The notes under the pieces were generated by a model, which searched no databases, had not been told where the DNA came from, and was given only the letters and a program-made list of their open reading frames with translations. A stretch of 64,000 nt of DNA, taken from contig NZ_LMQN01000018.1 of NCBI RefSeq assembly GCF_001425355.1, positions 1,110 through 65,109 of the forward strand, read 5' to 3'. This DNA is from Chryseobacterium sp. Leaf405. Lineage in GTDB: Bacteria; Bacteroidota; Bacteroidia; Flavobacteriales; Weeksellaceae. Shown in pieces: positions 16,254 through 25,039 of the stretch (position 1 is the stretch's first letter; every line of letters begins with the position of its first letter). A program made the position numbers and the translations under genes.

Positions 16254-16844
16254 ATGAATACAGATCTCTTAAAATCTTATATCCTGAAGACGGTTTCTAT
16301 TGATGAAAAACAGGCCGAAGAATTTTGCAGCCTCTTCATACCCAGAACAGTGGACAAAAAGGAAATCTTACTAAAGGAGGGCGAGATCTCAGGATTTGAA
16401 GCTTTTGTAACTAAAGGTCTGTTCAAAGTCTACCATGTTAATCAGGAAATGGTTGAGCATATCCTTTACTTTGCCATGGAAGGCTGGTGGCTTGCTGATA
16501 TCGACAGTTTCAACCATCAGCTTCCTTCACAATTGAATATTGAAGCCATTGAGAACAGTGAGATAATGATGATTAAAAGATCCGACAAAGAATATGCCTA
16601 CGAGCATATACCCGGAGTTGAAAAGCTTTTCCGTGTAATGACCCAGCTGTCACACGTAGCACTGCAACGGCGTATGATTGAAAATCTGAGTATTCATGCT
16701 GACCAGCGCTACCTTAATTTTATCGAAAAATACCCGAAACTCGCCCAACGCCTTACCAATGTTCATATCGCTGCTTACTTGGGAATCAGTCACGAATTCG
16801 TAAGCCGTATTAGAAACAAGATCGTTCATAAAAGGTTACCGTAA
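16254..16844 (+). CDS. Crp/Fnr-family transcriptional regulator
   Basis: The 196-residue protein has the layout of Bacteroidetes Crp/Fnr-like regulators: a cupin-type cyclic-nucleotide-binding-like domain (residues about 25-115, with KKEILLKEGEISGFEAFVTKG) and a C-terminal winged helix (NVHIAAYLGISHEFVSRIRN, about 165-190). The EHILYFAMEGWWLADIDSF segment is typical of the branch that lacks the cAMP-binding phosphate cassette. The gene is followed 75 bp later by a SnoaL-like gene and a metallo-beta-lactamase-fold gene in the same direction, a common arrangement in which the regulator controls its neighbours. The effector molecule cannot be read from the sequence. Confidence 0.88.
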   Translation: MNTDLLKSYILKTVSIDEKQAEEFCSLFIPRTVDKKEILLKEGEISGFEAFVTKGLFKVYHVNQEMVEHILYFAMEGWWLADIDSFNHQLPSQLNIEAIENSEIMMIKRSDKEYAYEHIPGVEKLFRVMTQLSHVALQRRMIENLSIHADQRYLNFIEKYPKLAQRLTNVHIAAYLGISHEFVSRIRNKIVHKRLP

Positions 16845-16919
16845 TTTATTGACATAGTTCAATCTCCTGATGATAGATCTCCACTTAACTTTGTTCCTGT
16901 CAATTATAAAAATAACAAT

Positions 16920-17309
16920 ATGAACAATGTAGATATTATCAGAAGTACCTATGAAGGCAAAAATTCTGAGGAGAACGGCCGCAATCTTGAACAACACGCA
17001 GATGCCCTTATAAGCTGGACCGAAGCAAAAGGCTTTCCCTACGGAGGAACCTATGTTGGGATGGATAGCATTGCCAAGAATGTTTTCAGTAAACTGGGGA
17101 GTGAGTGGAAAGACTATAAATTTACCCCGGAAAACTATCTTTCTGACGGCGATCAGGTAGTTGCATATGGAACTTATAGTGGAACAAATAAAACAACAGA
17201 ACTTTATTTTGAAGCCAGAGTAGCCCATCTTTGGAAGCTGAAAGACGGAAAGATTATAAGTTTCGAACAGTTCGTCGATAGCAAAACGGTTGCTGATGTA
17301 TATGCCTAA
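16920..17309 (+). CDS. SnoaL-like / NTF2-fold protein
   Basis: The 129-residue protein has the SnoaL-like pattern: an N-terminal helix with VDIIRSTYEGKNSEENG, a central GGTYVGMDSIAKNVFSKLG, paired strands (DQVVAYGTYSGTNKTTELYF), and a final AHLWKLKDGKIISFEQFVDS motif. Such cone-shaped proteins act as small-molecule isomerases, cyclases or binding proteins; the substrate is unknown. It is spaced 49 bp before the metallo-beta-lactamase-fold gene and follows the Crp-like regulator, so the three are likely one unit. Confidence 0.85.
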   Translation: MNNVDIIRSTYEGKNSEENGRNLEQHADALISWTEAKGFPYGGTYVGMDSIAKNVFSKLGSEWKDYKFTPENYLSDGDQVVAYGTYSGTNKTTELYFEARVAHLWKLKDGKIISFEQFVDSKTVADVYA

Positions 17310-17358
17310 TTTATGTTAATACAAAAAATTAAGAACAACAATTAATTACTAAAATAAT

Positions 17359-18198
17359 ATGGACAATCAACAATCAAATTTTAGAGTAGTAAAGGCAGGT
17401 GCTTTAAGCCTTGAAGTATTCAATGCATCAGAGGAGAGTTTTGGTGTGGAATCGGTCATTATATCAGGCGAAAAGGATGCCGTATTGGTTGATGCGCAGT
17501 TTACACTGGCAGACGCAGAAACAGTAGCACAAAGAATTCTGTCTTCAGGTAAGGAACTTAAATCGATCTATATCTCTCATAATGATCCGGATTTCTATTT
17601 TGGGCTTGAAGTATTAAAAAAATATTTTCCTAAGGTTACGGCCTATGCAACTCCAACCGTTGTTGAAAAGATTAAAGCTACGTCGCAAAAGAAATTGGAA
17701 GTATGGGGCGGCCGCCTAGGTGACAAAATCACTTCAAACATAGTGCTGCCACAGGTTCTTAATGGTAACCAAATCGATATTGAAGGTCATACATTACAAG
17801 TGGTGGGTCTGGAGCAGTTTCCGGAAAAGACATTTCTTTGGATCCCAGACGCAAAAGCAATCGTTGGCGGTATCAATATATTTGGTGATACTTTCAATCT
17901 TTGGATGGCAGATGCGCAGTCAACAGAAAGCCGTCAGCAATGGATTGATGTGTTGAATAAAATTGTTGAATATGCTCCGGAAATTGTAATTCCTGCTCAT
18001 GCTAAAAATTCAGATTCTTTCGATATAAGATCCGTACAGCATACCAAAGAATATATTGAAAACTATGAACAGGCACTTAAAACAGCAAAGACTTCCGAAG
18101 AACTGATTCAATCAATAACAAGCAAATATCCAAATCTCACATTTGATACGGCATTGCAGTTAGGAGCTAAGGTGAACACCGGTGAAATGAAATGGTAA
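17359..18198 (+). CDS. Metallo-beta-lactamase-fold protein with altered metal motif
   Basis: The 279-residue protein has the overall MBL layout: N-terminal strands (ESVIISGEKDAVLVDAQFTL), the loop that usually carries HxHxDH, the IEGHTLQVVGLEQF strand, and a VIPAHAKNSD segment near residue 215. The metal loop reads ISHNDPDFYFG at residues 72-82: H74 remains, but the second and third histidines are replaced by D76 and F79. Metal-dependent hydrolysis by the standard mechanism is therefore doubtful; it may bind one metal or act on a different substrate. It ends the Crp-like/SnoaL-like unit and is followed by a bidirectional terminator. Confidence 0.82.
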   Translation: MDNQQSNFRVVKAGALSLEVFNASEESFGVESVIISGEKDAVLVDAQFTLADAETVAQRILSSGKELKSIYISHNDPDFYFGLEVLKKYFPKVTAYATPTVVEKIKATSQKKLEVWGGRLGDKITSNIVLPQVLNGNQIDIEGHTLQVVGLEQFPEKTFLWIPDAKAIVGGINIFGDTFNLWMADAQSTESRQQWIDVLNKIVEYAPEIVIPAHAKNSDSFDIRSVQHTKEYIENYEQALKTAKTSEELIQSITSKYPNLTFDTALQLGAKVNTGEMKW

Positions 18199-18300
18199 AT
18201 TTAAATTAACTACCATTATTATCTATTTTTTCCTGCTGACTACGTTTTTATTCAGTATTAAATGATTGATTTAAAAAAACTTACAGGATTAAAAAACATA

Positions 18301-18337
18301 AAAAGGTCCGTTTTCATGAGTTATGAGACGGACTTTT
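18301..18337. terminator. Bidirectional terminator between convergent units
   Basis: AAAAGGTCCGT (18301-18311) pairs with ACGGACTTTT (18328-18337) with one bulged base, and inner TTTCAT pairs with ATGAGA around a short loop. The A-tract on one side and T-tract on the other let it serve both the plus-strand MBL gene and the minus-strand SnoaL-like gene. Confidence 0.75.
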
Positions 18338-18355
18338 ACTTTTATTTATAGATGG

Positions 18356-18790
18356 TTATAAAGGTCTTGTTTCTATAATAATAAAATGTGCCACCCGATC
18401 CTTGATTAACCATTTTCCGTTTTGGTTGATATAAAAGTCTTCATATTTTACATTATAATCCGTCAAAACATCCTTTCCTTCTACTTCTCTTACCATTTTC
18501 AGTTGCGAGAATGAAATTCCGGTAGCTGTTTCTCCGTTGATTTTTACCCTATGTTGGCCATTTAACGTAAAATACGTTTTCACTTCATTGGCATGACCGT
18601 TGAAATTCTTCTCCATATCTTCTCTTCCCGAAACACTGGAAATTAAATTCCCATTCATATATACATTATACGTAAGGTCTGGCGTAAACAAATCCATCAC
18701 CTGCGGGATTTTTTTCTCATCGCCCAAATAAGCATAATTATCAATTAAGTTTCTTAAATCTTCTTTTGTTTTTAAAATTTCTAAAGTCAT
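18356..18790 (-). CDS. SnoaL-like / NTF2-family protein
   Basis: The 144-residue protein begins MTLEILKTKEDLRNLIDNYA, a common start of SnoaL-like proteins that have LGDEKKIPQVMDLFTPDLTY next. The central HRVKINGETATGISFSQLKM and final YEDFYINQNGKWLIKDRVAH complete the alpha+beta barrel pattern. It lies downstream of the DoxX-like gene on the minus strand, divergent from an HxlR regulator. That layout suggests HxlR-controlled response to a small reactive or aromatic molecule. The substrate is unknown. Confidence 0.85.
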   Translation of the reverse strand: MTLEILKTKEDLRNLIDNYAYLGDEKKIPQVMDLFTPDLTYNVYMNGNLISSVSGREDMEKNFNGHANEVKTYFTLNGQHRVKINGETATGISFSQLKMVREVEGKDVLTDYNVKYEDFYINQNGKWLIKDRVAHFIIIETRPL

Positions 18791-18834
18791 TTTGTTAATT
18801 TTAAATTAATTTATTGCTGAAAAATATTGTTGTA

Positions 18835-19167
18835 CTATTGTGTTATGTTTGTTTCTGTTGAACCAAAAAATATTGATCGATCACGTAAAAAAGCAGTTAT
18901 CCAAACTAATAGTAACGGAATAGCGGGATTCAGCATTGAGCCGTCATGCGACAATTCGGTTGCCATTGCGCCTGAAAAATAGCAACTTATTAAAATGAAG
19001 CCAAAACGCATCGTTTTCGGAAATGCGAATAAAATAATAAAGGCAATTTCCATTATCCCTAATGTTGTTGCAGAATTGGGTAAATTGAATTTAACCAAAC
19101 CATCTACTGACCAAGGCAAATGCATGGCTTTCATCAAACCACTTAACCCTACTATAACCGTAACCAA
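18835..19167 (-). CDS. DoxX-like membrane protein
   Basis: The frame encodes about 110 residues with four hydrophobic segments: VTVIVGLSGLMKAM, GIMEIAFIILFAF, FGFILISCYFSGAMATEL and PAIPLLLVWITAFL. This matches DoxX-like proteins; the conserved SCYFSGAMATELSH and P-AIPL elements are present. No in-frame ATG precedes the conserved N-terminal helix. A TTG at 19167 is the first usable codon, but homologous residues (KEKITTGLTVL) extend upstream to about 19200 before a stop, so the true start may be an ATA or ATT codon, or a base error may hide an ATG. It is probably cotranscribed with the SnoaL-like gene. Confidence 0.78.
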   Translation of the reverse strand: MVTVIVGLSGLMKAMHLPWSVDGLVKFNLPNSATTLGIMEIAFIILFAFPKTMRFGFILISCYFSGAMATELSHDGSMLNPAIPLLLVWITAFLRDRSIFFGSTETNITQ

Positions 19168-19255
19168 AACCGTAAGTCCGGTTGTAATTTTCTCTTTTAT
19201 TGTATAATTTTATTGTTCTCAATTTTCATTTATTTATTACTCGACAAAATTATAT

Positions 19256-19300
19256 TATATTTGCTTACATTTTATTAGTTGTTACTTATAGGTTAGTAAC
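19256..19300 (+). promoter_or_regulatory. HxlR promoter with palindromic operator
   Basis: TATATTTG at 19256-19263 is a perfect TAnnTTTG -7 box for the HxlR gene. Just downstream, GTTACT (19281-19286) and AGTAAC (19295-19300) form an inverted repeat with an 8-base spacer, within a larger TTAGTT/AACTAA-containing region. Its location in the short divergent interval fits an autoregulatory HxlR operator; this is an inference. Confidence 0.55.
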
Positions 19301-19317
19301 TAACAAAGCAATGAATT

Positions 19318-19698
19318 ATGAAAAAATCAACAGAAATTCAAACAGATAACAGAGAATTTACCGAAGAATGTCATACGATTTTAACAGCAGTTTCGGATGC
19401 ACTATATGTGATTGGTGGTAAATGGAAATTGATGATTATTATCGCAATGGCTAGAGGAAACAAGCGATTTACCGAAATTCAAAGGCAAGTCACCGGAATC
19501 TCTGCACGCGTACTTTCCAGCGAATTGAAAGATTTGGAACTGAATGGTTTTATCGTCAAAAAAGTAGAAAATGGTTACCCCGTAACTATTGAATATGAAT
19601 TGCTTCCGTACAGCCAGACTTTAGAAGAATTAGTTGGTGCAATGACGAGATGGGGAATTCAGCATCGTGAAAAGGTGAAAGCTGAAATGTCCAAATAA
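19318..19698 (+). CDS. HxlR-family transcriptional regulator
   Basis: The 126-residue winged-helix protein has the family core: an N-terminal cysteine (EECHTILTAVSDALYVIGGK), the GGKWKLMIIIAMARGNKRFTE helix, the GISARVLSSELKDLELNGFI recognition part, and a C-terminal helix YSQTLEELVGAMTRWGIQH. HxlR/QorR/HypR proteins often sense quinones, aldehydes or electrophiles through that cysteine (C19 here). It is divergent from the DoxX-like/SnoaL-like pair, with a palindromic candidate operator between them, so it probably represses or activates that pair and itself. Confidence 0.9.
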   Translation: MKKSTEIQTDNREFTEECHTILTAVSDALYVIGGKWKLMIIIAMARGNKRFTEIQRQVTGISARVLSSELKDLELNGFIVKKVENGYPVTIEYELLPYSQTLEELVGAMTRWGIQHREKVKAEMSK

Positions 19699-20068
19699 GG
19701 TCTGCAAATTTATAATAAAAAGTAAAGATGCTCCTACATCTTGATAATGTTGTTCAGATATTAAAATACGGACGCGGACTCCAATAACTTGTACGATCTT
19801 TTAAATCCAGTACTGACATTTTGCCTGTTGTTTATCTTTCAATGAAATTTTGCTTTTCATCGAATTTTGCCTAAAGTAAACGCATCTCTATCTTCTGGTA
19901 AATGGTTTGGTATAAACGTTTCATATTCACATACTGCAGAAAAATACAAATTTCATGCTTTACAGTTAATTAAAATCTTATTAATTTTTTAATTAAGAAG
20001 ATAAACATCAATTTTGAAGTCTTTAATTGACTAATTTAGCATTGGATTTAAAATGCATTAAGATTTCT
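19699..20068. other. Intergenic stretch without a recognisable gene
   Basis: No open frame with convincing coding character lies here. The AT-rich end (about 19970-20030) probably contains the promoter of the large secreted protein, with a CAATTTTG resembling a -7 box at about 20009-20016. No repeat or hairpin stands out. Confidence 0.35.
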
Positions 20069-22471
20069 ATGAAAAATATTTTCTTTTTATTACTTATTTC
20101 AGCTGTACAACCCGTATTTTCACAAACAAAATTAGAAAAGGCAATAACCAATCTTGAGAATAATTACGAACAGGAAAAAGTATACATACTTACCGACAAA
20201 TCGCAATATGTAGCCGGTGACCAAATCTGGTTTAAAAGTTTCGTATTTGATGGTTATAATCGTTCTACTTTGTCTACTACTTTATTTGTGGAATTATACA
20301 ATGCTGATAAAGAATTAATTGATTGGAAAACGATACTTCTTACCAATGGTGAAGGCAATGGAGATTTTAAACTTAAAGAAAATCTTCTGGAGCAGGTTTA
20401 TTTTGTAAGAACCTACACTCCCTATATGACTAATTTTAGTGAAGATTTCCAGATTGTTAAAACGATCCCTATTTATAATCCAACTTCCACTGAGACATTA
20501 GAAATTGCTAAAAGTTCAGATTGGTCTGCCAAAGCTTTTCCGGAAGGCGGAACTTTCGTTAACGGTATGCCTACGAAATTTGCAGTAAGATTATCAAGCA
20601 ACATTTCTTTACCGGAAACTTGGAACGGAAAAATAATAGATGTACAAAATCCAAATGCACCGATCACCACATTTACGTCTTTTGATAAAAATGTGGCATC
20701 TTTTAAAATAACTCCAACTTTAGGAAAGAAATATCAGGCAATTATTCAGGATAATGCAGGAAAAAAGCAAACCATAGATTTGCCGGAAGTTGCAGACAGC
20801 GGTCTCAATCTAAAAGTTATAAGTTCTGATGAGGGGATTAAATACAGTTTAAAAGGGGTTAATTTAAAACAACAGCTTCAGAATTATAAAATTGTAGGAA
20901 CCATCAATAATCATCTTGTTTACAAAGCAAATATCAATCAGTTAACGAATGAAGCTTCAAGTCTTATTCCTACAAAAATCAGTAATGGAGCAAACGGTAT
21001 TTTCCAATTGGCAATTTTTGATGATCAGGATAATCTTGTTGCAAAAAGGCTCTGTTTCATTAAACCTAACAATTTAAAGATTGATAAAGCAGAAATTATC
21101 GGTCAGAATCTGAAGCAGACACCGAGATCTTTCAACAGCATTGATCTTTCCCCAGAGTCGCATTTTAAAAATTATACCGTTTTAGTAAATGAAGATAATG
21201 GCAGCAACAACCAGGAAGATGAAAATATTTTAAGCAGCCTGTGGCTAACAGGAGATTTTACTTCAAAAATAGACCGTCCGGCGCAATATTTCTCTACAAA
21301 TGCCAACACTGAGGCATTGGACGCTTTATTAATTTCTGAAAACTGGAAAAGATTCGATTGGAATACAGTACTTAGCGGATCTGTACCGACCATTAAACCT
21401 AATGCTCAAAAATTTCTTTCTTACCGGGTAAAACCTCTTAAAGATAATGCTCTAATGAAAGATACTGCTGTAAATTTAGTGTTGAAATTAGGCGAAAACG
21501 AACCTACTTTCAATCCATTTAAAACAGATCAAAACGGATATATTTATCTGAATAATCTTAACTTTGATGAACCTTTGAATGTTTCATTATTTGTTAATTC
21601 TGAAAAGAGCAAAGAAGCCGGTACAGATAATTTATTTGTTACGGTTGAACCTTTGGTAAATCCAACTCCATTTAAAGGCAATTTACCAACTACAAAATAC
21701 AAATTAATTCCAGCCGCTACCAACAGAAAGCTTTCTCCAACAATTTCCAGAGCGATCAACACTCAGAAAAACATGGAAAAACCGGAGAAATTTGATGTAC
21801 AAATTGAAGAAGTAAAATTAACAGGAAAGAAAGCAGATCCAAAAGAAGAGCTAAATAAACAACTTTCCAGCGGAATGTTTACATCGATGAATTCTACGAT
21901 ATTTGATTTCGTAAATGAAGATCAAAATGTCTTTGGATCAAATAATATATTAGACTGGTTACAGGGAAGAGCTGCCGGTTTAACATTTCAGAGAAATAAC
22001 TCCGGCGTGAATGTTCCTTACATTCGTGGTCAGCAGGCTAAGCTGTATTTAGATGAGGTACAAACCGATCCTACAATGATTGCCAACCTTCCTGTAAGTA
22101 CTATTGCGATGGTGAAAATCATTAAGGAGTCTGGGTTAGTAGGTAATGCAGTCGCAATCTATACCATGAAAGGTAATATGAAATCTAAAAGTAATGAAAA
22201 GCCGACGCAGAATAAAAATTCATCTGTAGTAAGAGGATATGATAAACCTTCAGAATTCCCAATCGAAATGCTGGATAATGACGATTCTCCAAAGAAAATT
22301 GAAAGTGATACCAGAGAAACACTTTATTGGAATCCCAATTTGTTTGATAGTGATTATGTTCCTCCAAGAATTAAATTTTTCAATAACGATACCGCAAAAC
22401 AATACAAAGTATTGATTATAAGTTTCGATGAAGATGACAATTTACTTTATGATCAGAAAATTTTAAAATAA
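20069..22471 (+). CDS. Secreted protein with MG2-like and TonB-plug-like domains
   Basis: I start the gene at ATG 20069 because it gives a clean signal peptide (MKNIFFLLLISAVQPVFSQ); a TTG at 20027 in the same frame would bury it. The mature N-terminus carries YEQEKVYILTDKSQYVAGDQIWFK, the macroglobulin MG2-like pattern common in Bacteroidetes exported proteins. Residues about 625-705 (ILDWLQGRAAGLTF, PYIRGQQAKLYLDEV, IAMVKIIKESG) resemble a TonB-dependent receptor plug. No outer-membrane barrel follows, and the 800-residue protein ends in an acidic polar tail. It is likely periplasmic or outer-membrane attached. The function is unknown; proteins with this architecture occur widely in Flavobacteriia. 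Confidence 0.82.
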   Translation: MKNIFFLLLISAVQPVFSQTKLEKAITNLENNYEQEKVYILTDKSQYVAGDQIWFKSFVFDGYNRSTLSTTLFVELYNADKELIDWKTILLTNGEGNGDFKLKENLLEQVYFVRTYTPYMTNFSEDFQIVKTIPIYNPTSTETLEIAKSSDWSAKAFPEGGTFVNGMPTKFAVRLSSNISLPETWNGKIIDVQNPNAPITTFTSFDKNVASFKITPTLGKKYQAIIQDNAGKKQTIDLPEVADSGLNLKVISSDEGIKYSLKGVNLKQQLQNYKIVGTINNHLVYKANINQLTNEASSLIPTKISNGANGIFQLAIFDDQDNLVAKRLCFIKPNNLKIDKAEIIGQNLKQTPRSFNSIDLSPESHFKNYTVLVNEDNGSNNQEDENILSSLWLTGDFTSKIDRPAQYFSTNANTEALDALLISENWKRFDWNTVLSGSVPTIKPNAQKFLSYRVKPLKDNALMKDTAVNLVLKLGENEPTFNPFKTDQNGYIYLNNLNFDEPLNVSLFVNSEKSKEAGTDNLFVTVEPLVNPTPFKGNLPTTKYKLIPAATNRKLSPTISRAINTQKNMEKPEKFDVQIEEVKLTGKKADPKEELNKQLSSGMFTSMNSTIFDFVNEDQNVFGSNNILDWLQGRAAGLTFQRNNSGVNVPYIRGQQAKLYLDEVQTDPTMIANLPVSTIAMVKIIKESGLVGNAVAIYTMKGNMKSKSNEKPTQNKNSSVVRGYDKPSEFPIEMLDNDDSPKKIESDTRETLYWNPNLFDSDYVPPRIKFFNNDTAKQYKVLIISFDEDDNLLYDQKILK

Positions 22472-22650
22472 TATTTACCAACTTTTTAATAAATCACCAA
22501 ATAAATTTAAGTTTAAAATTCATTAATCACCGTAATTCACTACAAATCTGACCGATAAAATCTTCAAACCCAATATTATTTAAAGAAATATTTTTCCTTA
22601 TCATTTGGGGTTGTTCCCGGTTGCCACAATAATGACGAATCTACATTTAT

Positions 22651-23706
22651 CTAAAAATTTGTATCCTTATAATGTACAATAGAAAGATTCTTTAATATTT
22701 CTGCACTTTGCTCAGGCGTAATATCACGTTGAGGTTCAGCCAACATTTCGTAGCCGACCATAAATTTTTTAACTTCGGCATTTCTCAGCAAAGGCGGATA
22801 AAAATGCATATGAAAATGCCATTCAGGATGAGATTTTCCATCAGTTGGCGATTGATGAATTCCCGCTGAATACGGAAAAGATATTTCAAAAAGATTGTCA
22901 TATTTTATAGTCAAACCTTTTAAAATTGAGGCTAAAGAAATTTTTTCAGATTCAGAAAAATCAAGAATATTTTCAACTTTCCGTTTGCTTACAATCATTG
23001 TTTCGTAAGGCCAAACTGCCCAAAAAGGAACAATTGCAACGAAATCTTCATTCTTTAAAATTATTCTTTCATCGATTTCCAGCTCTTTTTTCACATAATC
23101 CTCCAAAAGAGAATTTCCGTTCTTGTCAAAATACCTTTTAAGATTTTCCTGAGTTTTCAATATAACTGACGGAATTGATGACTGTGCCCAAATTTGTCCG
23201 TGCGGATGCGGATTGCTGCAACCCATCATCTGTCCCTTGTTCTCAAAAATCTGAACGTGATTAATATAATCCAGATTTCCCAATTCTTCATATTGCTGCT
23301 GCCAAACGTCAACGACGTTTTTGATGTCATCAACTTCCATTTCAGGCAAAGTAAGACTGTGATTTTCTGAAAAACAGATGACACGATTGATTCCTCTTTC
23401 AGGTTGTAATGAAAAAAAATCAGAACTTTCTTCAGAAAATTCCACTTCATCTTTCATTAATGAGCCAAAATCATTATTGAATACAAAAACGCCTTTATAA
23501 TCTGGATTTTTGTCACCATTGACACGAATATTTCCCGAACACAGGTAGCAGTTTTCATCGTGATTTGGAAGTTCTTTTTCTTCCCTTTTTTCGGTTTGTC
23601 CTTGCCAAGGTCGGCTGGCACGCTGTGGAGATACCAAGATCCATTCATCCAAAAGCGGATTGTATCTTCTGTGCGAATGTTTTTTTTGATTAAATGACGA
23701 GTTCAT
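22651..23706 (-). CDS. galT: Galactose-1-phosphate uridylyltransferase
   Basis: GalT transfers UMP between UDP-glucose and galactose-1-phosphate in the Leloir pathway. The protein has the active-site NPHPHGQIWAQSSIPS motif, the zinc-type CYLCSGN motif near the N-terminus, HRRYNPLLDEWILVSPQR, and PEWHFHMHFYPPLLR near the C-terminus. I choose ATG 23706 (MNSSFNQKKHSHRRYN, 351 residues), which overlaps the end of galK by 17 bp; an in-frame ATG at 23730 is possible. The overlap points to translational coupling with galK. The pair would process galactose released by the GH97 alpha-galactosidase of the same locus. Confidence 0.95.
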   Translation of the reverse strand: MNSSFNQKKHSHRRYNPLLDEWILVSPQRASRPWQGQTEKREEKELPNHDENCYLCSGNIRVNGDKNPDYKGVFVFNNDFGSLMKDEVEFSEESSDFFSLQPERGINRVICFSENHSLTLPEMEVDDIKNVVDVWQQQYEELGNLDYINHVQIFENKGQMMGCSNPHPHGQIWAQSSIPSVILKTQENLKRYFDKNGNSLLEDYVKKELEIDERIILKNEDFVAIVPFWAVWPYETMIVSKRKVENILDFSESEKISLASILKGLTIKYDNLFEISFPYSAGIHQSPTDGKSHPEWHFHMHFYPPLLRNAEVKKFMVGYEMLAEPQRDITPEQSAEILKNLSIVHYKDTNF

Positions 23707-24877
23707 TTTCTTTGTATTCATTAATTCCATCCGATATTTTTACTCTGTAGACTTTCATTTCGATGTCGAAAGCCGTTTTATATTTAGCCATGATATTTTT
23801 AATAACTTCATCCACATTTTCATCTTTAATCAGATTGATGCTGCATCCGCCAAAACCACCACCCATAATTCTTGCGCCTAAAACGCCATTTTCCTTCAAC
23901 GTTTCTTCCACCATAAAATCGAGCTCGTCGCAACTTACTTCAAATTCAGTCGAAAGTCCTGAATGGGTTTCAGTCAAAAGTTTTCCTAAATATTCTGCAT
24001 CACCTTCAGATAAAGCTTTCGCGGCTTTTTCCACTCTTTTGATTTCTTTTAAAAGATAAAAGCATCTTTTGTAAGAAATTTCTCCCATTTCTGCTCTCAG
24101 ATCATCCAACATATTAAATGTAAAATCTCTGAATTTTTCAATTTCCGGAAATCTCTCCCACAATATTTTTTTGCCCTTATCAACATCATTTCTTCGGTCA
24201 TTGTAGCCGGAGGTAAGATGTGTATGTTTCACACAACTATCAAATAAAACCAGACTGTAACCTTCAAGATTTGCTTCAAAATACTGATGTTCCAGAGAAT
24301 TGCAGTCGAGCATTATCACTTGGTGCTCTTTCCCTAAAACAGAAGAAAACTGATCCATAATACCGCACTTTACACCTACGAAAGTATGTTCGGATTTCTG
24401 ACCGATTAGTGCCAGTTCTTTTTTTGTTAAATTTAAATCGAAAAGTTCGTTAAGAATAAATGCAAAACCGCATTCCAAAGCTGCCGAAGACGACAAACCC
24501 GAACCCATAGGAATCGTGCTGCTGAAAGCAATCTGCAAACCGCCGATTTCTTTTCCTGATTCCTGAATCGCATTGAATACGCCCAGCAAATAATTAACCC
24601 AAATCTGAGAAACAGGAGCCTGCTTCTCTTTAACATTAAAACTGAACGAATCATTGAAATCTTTGGCAAAAAAGGTACAGATTTGTGAATCGTTAGTCTT
24701 TTTTACCGCAAAATAAATATGTTTATCAATCGCCGCCGGAAGTACAAAACCATCGCTGTAGTCTACGTGTTCTCCAATAATATTGATTCTTCCCGGTGCG
24801 AGAAAAATACGTTCCGGTTCCGATTCAAAAGTCGAACGAAATGCTTCTTTTGTTTGATTAATTAAATTCTCCTGCAT
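23690..24877 (-). CDS. galK: Galactokinase
   Basis: GalK phosphorylates alpha-D-galactose with ATP. The GHMP-kinase signatures are clear: the galactokinase motif GRINIIGEHVDYSDGFVLPA, the ATP-binding PMGSGLSSSAALECG loop, and the C-terminal MGGGFGGCSINLI motif. I start at ATG 24877 (MQENLINQTKEAF, 395 residues); a TTG twelve bases upstream is less likely. It is the first gene of the galK-galT pair, which overlap by 17 bp. No strong promoter was recognised upstream, only a partial TACCTTTA box. Confidence 0.95.
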   Translation of the reverse strand: MQENLINQTKEAFRSTFESEPERIFLAPGRINIIGEHVDYSDGFVLPAAIDKHIYFAVKKTNDSQICTFFAKDFNDSFSFNVKEKQAPVSQIWVNYLLGVFNAIQESGKEIGGLQIAFSSTIPMGSGLSSSAALECGFAFILNELFDLNLTKKELALIGQKSEHTFVGVKCGIMDQFSSVLGKEHQVIMLDCNSLEHQYFEANLEGYSLVLFDSCVKHTHLTSGYNDRRNDVDKGKKILWERFPEIEKFRDFTFNMLDDLRAEMGEISYKRCFYLLKEIKRVEKAAKALSEGDAEYLGKLLTETHSGLSTEFEVSCDELDFMVEETLKENGVLGARIMGGGFGGCSINLIKDENVDEVIKNIMAKYKTAFDIEMKVYRVKISDGINEYKENELVI

Positions 24878-25039
24878 AAATAACTGCAATATACTTCTTG
24901 ATTGATTGTAAAGGTAATAATATATATTTTTTGTATCTTAATTTTTCATTGAAAGTGAAGAGAAATATTTCTTATATAATCTTTTAAGTCGTTCTATTTA
25001 CCCAGATTTAAAACTTTTATCACGTACACGAATTGTTCG

